Source: Syntrophaceae bacterium
Lineage (GTDB): Bacteria > Desulfobacterota > Syntrophia > Syntrophales > UBA2185
Assembly (NCBI GenBank): GCA_003508565.1
Contig: DNUI01000237.1
Coordinates: 1-10,292 of the forward strand
Length of the DNA stretch: 10,292 nucleotides
Reading direction: 5' to 3'
The notes under the pieces were generated by a model. It searched no databases and was not told where the DNA came from. It saw only the letters and a program-made list of their open reading frames with translations. The position numbers and the translations under genes were made by a program. Of this stretch, positions 5,633 through 10,292 are shown piece after piece (position 1 is the first letter of the stretch; each line of letters starts with the position of its first letter).

Positions 5633-7002
5633 ATAATAAAAAAATGGGGCAGTTGATAAACGCTCATCTGCTGTGTTGCGCTGCAAACCGCACCGCTCAA
5701 CGTATATCTTTATACGCCTCGCGGTTCGACTTTTTGCGCGCCTTGCATCTGAGCATTTCTGAACAGCCCCTAAAATTGGGGTCTTTGAAAAATCCCAAAA
5801 TCTCCGCTGTGTCGGCTATTGGCTTGTTATTTTTAATGAGCTTCATGACGGCAAATGCCGTTTACGCTCAGGGACACGCCGGTCATACTGTGCAACCTCC
5901 GGCGGCAGCGGAGAAGCCCAAGGCAGCAAAAACTCAGGTCCCGCAACCAGCTCCACCAGAAGAGATGGCCGAAGAAACTCCTCAGGTGGATATTTCTCCA
6001 GAGCAGCAGCGGCTCATTGGTGTCAAGACAGTCAAGGTTTCCCTGAAACCAATTCAGAAAGTCATTCGCACCGTCGGACGGATTGAAGCCAATGAGCGCA
6101 AGCAGGCGACGATCAATACGAAAATCGAAGGCTGGATTGAGAAACTCCACGTAGATTACACAGGCCGCTACATCAAAAAAGGAGAACCGTTGGTGGAAAT
6201 TTACAGCCCGGAGCTTCTGGCAACGCAACAGGAATTCCTGGCCCTCTTAAAGTGGGCAAAACAACCGGATGACAAGAAAAAAGATGACACGCTCAGCCTT
6301 ATGCTGGCCAGGGATGCCAACGCGGCGCTCGATGCCGCAAGGCAACGCCTGCGGCTCTGGGACATATCGGATGCTCAGATCGCCCAAATAGAAAAGACGG
6401 GTAAAACCGTCCGCACATTGACTTTGTACAGTCCTGTCAGCGGATTTGTTACGCAGAAGATGGCCGTTCAAGGAATGAAGGTCATGCCGGGAGAAAAGCT
6501 CTTTGACATCGCCGATCTCTCCACACTCTGGATCATCGCTGATATTTACGAATACGAAATGTCTTTTGTGAAAGTCGGTCAGCAGGCTAAGATAACCCTC
6601 AGTTATTTTCCGGGGAAAGAATTATCATCAAAGATCGATTATATTTATCCAACCATTTCGGCGGATACCCGGACGGCGAAAATCCGCCTGACGATTCCCA
6701 ATCCGGGAGGCCAGTTGAAACCCCAGATGTTTACGAATGTGGAAATAAGGATAAGTCTTGGTCAAAAGCTCGTCATTCCGGAATCAGCGGTAATCGATAC
6801 CGGCACATCACAGGTAGTCTATGTGGATAAAGGAGAAGGCGCTTTTGAACCCCGCGAAGTAGAGCTGGGCCTGCGGGCGGATGGCGCGGTGGAAGTGTTG
6901 CGTGGAGTCAAAGCCGGTGAAAAGGTGGCCTCTTCGGCCAATTTCCTGATTGATTCTGAGGCTCAGCTAAAGGGCATAAAACCCCTGCGCCGGCTGAAAT
7001 AG
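5629..7002 (+). CDS. cusB: RND efflux periplasmic adaptor subunit (CusB-like membrane fusion protein)
   Basis: Adaptor joining the inner-membrane pump to the outer-membrane channel; 457 codons, longer than usual because of its start. After the leader come a His/Pro-rich linker (81-118), a first barrel-sandwich half (GWIEKLHVDYTGRYIKKGEP, 168-187), a helical hairpin (191-255), the second half (SPVSGFVTQKMAVQGMKVMP, 268-287), then beta-barrel and membrane-proximal domains with KPQMF (364-368) and a closing VKAGEKVASSANFLIDSEAQLKG stretch, all CusB/HlyD_D23-like. ATG 5629 has GGAGGT at 5615-5620 and overlaps the upstream stop. Codons 6-47 consist of a palindromic repeat; the hydrophobic signal core (58-80, ending AVYA) comes only after it. 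TTG 5785 (codon 53), preceded by GGGG, would give a normal signal peptide and is a credible alternative start. Symbol given by family resemblance. Confidence 0.9.
   Translation: MNNKKMGQLINAHLLCCAANRTAQRISLYASRFDFLRALHLSISEQPLKLGSLKNPKISAVSAIGLLFLMSFMTANAVYAQGHAGHTVQPPAAAEKPKAAKTQVPQPAPPEEMAEETPQVDISPEQQRLIGVKTVKVSLKPIQKVIRTVGRIEANERKQATINTKIEGWIEKLHVDYTGRYIKKGEPLVEIYSPELLATQQEFLALLKWAKQPDDKKKDDTLSLMLARDANAALDAARQRLRLWDISDAQIAQIEKTGKTVRTLTLYSPVSGFVTQKMAVQGMKVMPGEKLFDIADLSTLWIIADIYEYEMSFVKVGQQAKITLSYFPGKELSSKIDYIYPTISADTRTAKIRLTIPNPGGQLKPQMFTNVEIRISLGQKLVIPESAVIDTGTSQVVYVDKGEGAFEPREVELGLRADGAVEVLRGVKAGEKVASSANFLIDSEAQLKGIKPLRRLK
5646..5770. repeat. Palindromic repeat element B inside the 5' end of the cusB reading frame
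   Basis: This 125-bp imperfect palindrome has several matching pairs that share one centre at about 5708. They are GGGGC (5646-5650) with GCCCC (5766-5770), GCTCA (5662-5666) with TGAGC (5750-5754), ACCGC (5692-5696) with GCGGT (5721-5725), and CGTATA (5701-5706) with TATACG (5711-5716) around a 4-nt loop. A smaller hairpin candidate, TTGGG to CCCAA (about 5776-5797), follows. The style (cgctcatctgctg at one end, gcatctgagc at the other) recalls a dispersed palindromic family in deltaproteobacteria, from memory only. The element has no stop codon in the cusB frame and could encode about 42 residues. Confidence 0.75.
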
Positions 7003-7032
7003 AATAAATTACTTATAGGGGAGCATGAAATT

Positions 7033-7152
7033 CACCCTCCCTCAGTCCCTCCCCTCAAGGGAGGGAAGACTATTTTTTGAAGGGCACACGTTCGTCAAAT
7101 GAAAATGGTTTTATTTTCCGTCCCCTGGCGGGAGGGATGAAAGGGAGGGGGG
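7033..7152. repeat. Palindromic repeat element C between cusB and cusA
   Basis: This 120-bp GC-rich-armed inverted repeat starts CACCCTCCCT (7033-7042) and ends AGGGAGGGGG (7142-7151), 9 of 10 pairs complementary. The next arm segments (TCCCTCCC near 7046 and GGGAGGGA near 7131-7137) also pair. The centre (about 7072-7120) is AT-rich with no matching gene. G6 at 7147-7152 and C5 at 7157-7161 can form one more hairpin right before the cusA start. It differs in sequence from elements A and B. No target duplication or transposase is visible. Confidence 0.7.
7044..7078 (+). terminator. Terminator-like hairpin between cusB and cusA
   Basis: AGTC (7044-7047) plus CCTCCC (7048-7053) can pair with GGGAGG (7059-7064) and GACT (7068-7071), leaving a 3-nt bulge and the loop CTCAA. 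An A and six T residues (7073-7078) follow at once. The alternative register is a perfect 8-bp stem, 7046-7053 with 7059-7066. It looks like an intrinsic terminator or attenuator and lies in the left arm of palindromic element C, so it would lower cusA expression relative to cusB if active. It may simply be the repeat's own structure. Confidence 0.4.
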
Positions 7153-7174
7153 CTTTCCCCCGGCAACTAAATTT

Positions 7175-10100
7175 ATGATTGCTAAAATTATTGAATTTTC
7201 CGCCCGCAATAAATTCGCAGTCTTTCTCATAATGGCCCTGGCCATTATCTGGGGTTACTGGGCCGTGAAGAACACGCCCCTCGACGCCCTTCCGGATTTG
7301 AGTGACACTCAGGTTATCATCTACACCGAATGGACGGGTCGTAGTCCCGATCTGGTGGAAGATCAGATTACCTACCCTATTTCCTCCACCCTCCTGGCCG
7401 CTCCGAAGGTTCAGGCAGTGCGCGGTTTTTCATTTTTAGGCAGTTCCTTCATCTACGTTATTTTTGAAGAAGGGACTGATATCTATTGGGCCAGAAGTCG
7501 TATTTTGGAATATCTCCAGGCCGTGAAGAACAAAATTCCTTCCGATGTGAATCCTGTCCTTGGCCCCGATGCGACGAGCCTGGGCTGGGGGTTTTCCTAT
7601 GCCGTCGTTGATGAGACAGGCGGACATGATCTTTCCGAACTGCGTTCCATTCAGGATTATATCATTAAACTCGGACTGGAAAGCGTTCCCGGCGTTTCGC
7701 AGGTCGCGAGTATCGGCGGTTTCGTAAAGCAGTACCAGATAACAGTCGATCCTAACCGCCTTCTCGCCTTCAATATTCCCATTACGAAGGTCATGGAGGC
7801 AGTCAGGAAGAGCAATCAGGATGTGGAAGGACGGGTCCTTGAGCTATCCGGTGTTGAATACATGATCCGTGGACGGGGTTACATCAAGGGTATTCAAGAT
7901 CTGGAGAGTATCGCCGTGGGCGCGAACCCCGGCGGAACGCCAATCTATTTAAAGGATGTGGCCCGTATCCAACTGGGACCGGAAATACGCAGAGGTCTTG
8001 CAGATCTGGACGGCAGGGGAGAAGTTGCCGGCGGGATTGTAATTGTACGGACAGGTGAAAATGTTTTGAATGTGATCGAGCGGGTTAAAGCAAAGATCAA
8101 CAGGGATCTCGCGCCCAGCCTTCCTCAAGGCGTAAAGATTGTCACGACCTATGACCGGTCAGACCTGATCAAGCGATCCATGTCCACCCTCAAAGAGGAG
8201 ATTATCAAACTGATCATAGCGGTGAGCGTGGTTTGTCTGGTCTTTCTTTTTCACTTGCCCAGTGCTCTGGTGGTTATCGTCACACTGCCCATCGCCATTC
8301 TTATGGCCTTTATCAGCATGTATTATCTGGGTGTCACCTCCAACGTTATGAGTCTCTCCGGCATCGCCATCGCTATCGGCGCTATGGTAGATGCGGCCAT
8401 CATCATGGTAGAAAATGCCCACAAAAAGCTTGAAGAGTGGGAACATCAGGGGAAACCGGGGAATCGCGTAGATGTCATTGTCGACGCGGCCAAAGAGGTG
8501 GGACCTTCTCTCTTCTTTTCACTCCTCGTTATTACTGTGGGATTCCTCCCCGTGTTTACGCTACAGGCCCAGGCAGGAAGGCTGTTCAAGCCTCTGGCCT
8601 ATACGAAAACATTCGCCATGCTCTTCTCATCTTTTCTGGCGATTACTCTGACACCGGTTTTGATGACGCTTTTCATCCGTGGAAAAATCCGGCCGGAAGA
8701 AAAAAATCCCATCAGCATTGTCCTGCACAAAATTTATGAACCCGTCGCCCGGCTTGCCTTGCGATTCAAAAAGACGGTTATTATTGCCGCCGTCATCATT
8801 ATGATCCTGACTATTTATCCGTTTATGAAACTCGGTTCGGAATTTATGCCTCCGCTTTATGAAGGCTCTCTCTTTTATATGCCGGTGACCATGCCCGGAG
8901 CAGCCATTTCCGAAGTATCCTCTTTGCTGCAGATACAGGATAAGATCCTGAAAAAAATCCCGGAAGTTGCCCAGGTCTTCGGCAAGGCCGGGCGGGCTGA
9001 GACGGCCACAGACCCGGCTCCGCTGGAAATGTTCGAGACGGTGATCAACCTGAAGCCGGAATCCCAGTGGCGCACAGGGATGACGGTAGAAAAACTCAAA
9101 GACGAGATGAACGATGCGTTATCCATTCCGGGCGTGTCGAATTCCTTCACCATGCCGATCAAAGCCCGCATCGACATGCTGGCCACGGGAATCAGAACTC
9201 CCGTCGGAATCAAAATACTGGGGCCGAATCTGGAAGAAATTGAAAAAATAGGCCTGGTTTTGGAGCATCATTTAAAAGATATCCCCGGTACACGAAGCGT
9301 CTATGCGGAGCGGGTGACAACGGGTTACTTTCTGGATATTGCTATAAAGCGCGATGAGGCGGCAAGATATGGTCTTACCGTGGACGACGTGGGCGAGGTG
9401 ATTCAGACGGCCATCGGGGGCATGAACCTGACGGTGACCGTTGAGGGACGGGCGCGGTATCCCGTCAATATTCGCTATCCACGGAATTTGCGCAACGATG
9501 TGGAGCAGCTCAAGCGCATTCTAGTGCCGGTCATGATGACCAATCCTGCTGTGCCGGCTCCGCCTGTTCCGGGAAGTATGGCTGTAACACCGCAGGTTAC
9601 ACAGATACCCCTGGGCGAGGTGGCGGATTTGAAGATCGTTAAGGGTCCCACAGCTATCAAAAGTGAAGAAGGACTTCTTACGGCTTATGTTTTCGTTGAC
9701 TTTTCCGGACGTGACATGGGCGGCTATGTGGAGGAGGCAAAGCAAAAAGCCTCGACACTGAAGATCCCCGAAGGCTATCGGCTTATCTGGAGCGGGGAAT
9801 ATGAAAATCTGGTTAAGACCCATGAGCGGTTGAAGATGGTCATTCCCCTGACCCTTTTCATCATCTTCATCCTCCTGTACCTGAACACGAGATCAACGGT
9901 CAAAACAATGATAGTGCTTCTTGCTGTTCCCTTTTCGCTCGTCGGTTCTTTCTGGTTTCTCTATCTTCTGAATTACAACATGAGCATCGCTGTATGGGTG
10001 GGCATTATCGCTCTCGCGGGGCTCGACGCGGAGACGGGCGTGGTCATGCTCCTCTACCTTGACCTTGCCTATGAGAAATGGAAAAAAGAAGGAAAGATGG

Positions 10101-10292
10101 CGAATGCTTCCGATCTGAAAGACGCCATCATGTACGGCGCCGTAAAGAGAATTCGTCCCAAGATCATGACGGTGAGCGTTATCTTGGCCGGTCTGATCCC
10201 GATCATGTTCAGCCACGGCACCGGCGCCGACGTCATGAAGCGGATTGCCGCGCCCATGGTTGGCGGAGTGATAACCTCGACCATTCTCGAAT
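7175..10292 (+). CDS. cusA: Heavy-metal RND efflux pump, CusA-type (Cu(I)/Ag(I)), 3' end outside window
   Basis: Inner-membrane proton-driven pump of the HME-RND family. The frame is open from ATG 7175 to the window edge: 1,039 codons of an expected 1,050-1,070, so only the last helix end is missing. The N-terminus (first helix about 14-31, then NTPLDALPDLSDTQVII) is canonical. The helix-4 motif AIGAMVDAAIIMVENAHK carries the proton-relay D406. Three methionines match the E. coli CusA copper ligands: M569 (LFYMP), M619 (APLEM) and M668 (RIDML), each exactly 4 below 573, 623 and 672. This argues for Cu(I)/Ag(I) over Zn/Co/Cd. A Pro-rich insert of about 20 residues (789-808) is unusual against E. 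coli CusA. The start lacks a Shine-Dalgarno sequence; palindromic element C lies directly upstream, 172 bp after cusB. Confidence 0.94.
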   Translation, partial: MIAKIIEFSARNKFAVFLIMALAIIWGYWAVKNTPLDALPDLSDTQVIIYTEWTGRSPDLVEDQITYPISSTLLAAPKVQAVRGFSFLGSSFIYVIFEEGTDIYWARSRILEYLQAVKNKIPSDVNPVLGPDATSLGWGFSYAVVDETGGHDLSELRSIQDYIIKLGLESVPGVSQVASIGGFVKQYQITVDPNRLLAFNIPITKVMEAVRKSNQDVEGRVLELSGVEYMIRGRGYIKGIQDLESIAVGANPGGTPIYLKDVARIQLGPEIRRGLADLDGRGEVAGGIVIVRTGENVLNVIERVKAKINRDLAPSLPQGVKIVTTYDRSDLIKRSMSTLKEEIIKLIIAVSVVCLVFLFHLPSALVVIVTLPIAILMAFISMYYLGVTSNVMSLSGIAIAIGAMVDAAIIMVENAHKKLEEWEHQGKPGNRVDVIVDAAKEVGPSLFFSLLVITVGFLPVFTLQAQAGRLFKPLAYTKTFAMLFSSFLAITLTPVLMTLFIRGKIRPEEKNPISIVLHKIYEPVARLALRFKKTVIIAAVIIMILTIYPFMKLGSEFMPPLYEGSLFYMPVTMPGAAISEVSSLLQIQDKILKKIPEVAQVFGKAGRAETATDPAPLEMFETVINLKPESQWRTGMTVEKLKDEMNDALSIPGVSNSFTMPIKARIDMLATGIRTPVGIKILGPNLEEIEKIGLVLEHHLKDIPGTRSVYAERVTTGYFLDIAIKRDEAARYGLTVDDVGEVIQTAIGGMNLTVTVEGRARYPVNIRYPRNLRNDVEQLKRILVPVMMTNPAVPAPPVPGSMAVTPQVTQIPLGEVADLKIVKGPTAIKSEEGLLTAYVFVDFSGRDMGGYVEEAKQKASTLKIPEGYRLIWSGEYENLVKTHERLKMVIPLTLFIIFILLYLNTRSTVKTMIVLLAVPFSLVGSFWFLYLLNYNMSIAVWVGIIALAGLDAETGVVMLLYLDLAYEKWKKEGKMANASDLKDAIMYGAVKRIRPKIMTVSVILAGLIPIMFSHGTGADVMKRIAAPMVGGVITSTILE

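Noticed and set aside
7025..7102. 25-codon mini-ORF starting ATG 7025 after AGGGGAG
   Set aside because: Composed mostly of the palindromic element with only 1-nt spacing to the Shine-Dalgarno sequence; no sign of a real peptide.
1472..7174. CRISPR array or tRNA/rRNA in the gaps
   Set aside because: No evenly spaced direct repeats and no cloverleaf-like or rRNA-like sequence were seen; the repeats are inverted and unique in the window.
7137..7178. 13-codon ORF whose TGA overlaps the cusA ATG
   Set aside because: Lies in the repeat arm and its would-be ribosome-binding site abuts the ATG; coupling is conceivable but unsupported.
8159..8739. Plus- and minus-strand ORFs overlapping the pump gene
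   Set aside because: The pump frame is continuous and richly conserved through this region, so these are alternate-frame shadows.

Overview
The window reads as a piece of an anaerobic Desulfobacterota (former Deltaproteobacteria) genome, most like the Syntrophales (Syntrophus/Smithella type). This is judged from the protein flavour, the separate metX and metW genes, and the dense scatter of short palindromic repeats. It is an inference, because no search could be run. All recognisable genes are on the + strand and no RNA gene, CRISPR array or transposase was seen.

Positions 1-3374 form a sulfur amino-acid block. It holds the 3' end of metY (O-acetylhomoserine sulfhydrylase), cysK (cysteine synthase), metX (homoserine O-acyltransferase) and metW (methyltransferase-fold partner of MetX, overlapping metX by 11 bp). 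MetX activates homoserine, MetY inserts sulfide to give homocysteine, and CysK inserts sulfide into O-acetylserine. A free-standing MOSC-domain protein (3452-3901) separates this block from the next.

Positions 3979-10292 form a metal-efflux operon. The order is a small secreted YtkA/FixH-like protein with a Met-rich loop, a TolC-type outer-membrane channel, a CusB-type periplasmic adaptor and a CusA-type RND pump, which runs off the right edge. The pump ORF is open from 7175 to the window end. It keeps the three copper-coordinating methionines of E. coli CusA at a constant offset, so the system is best read as Cu(I)/Ag(I) export rather than Zn/Co/Cd export.

The most unusual layer is three different short palindromic elements of about 90-125 bp, each placed at a gene boundary. 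One (1494-1584) lies between cysK and metX and supplies an ATG to metX. A second (5646-5770) lies inside the 5' end of the cusB ORF and is open in frame, so it could be translated as a long N-terminal extension before the signal peptide. A third (7033-7152) lies between cusB and cusA, carries a terminator-like hairpin, and separates a good ribosome-binding sequence from the cusA start. These elements may be reshaping translation starts and operon read-through here.
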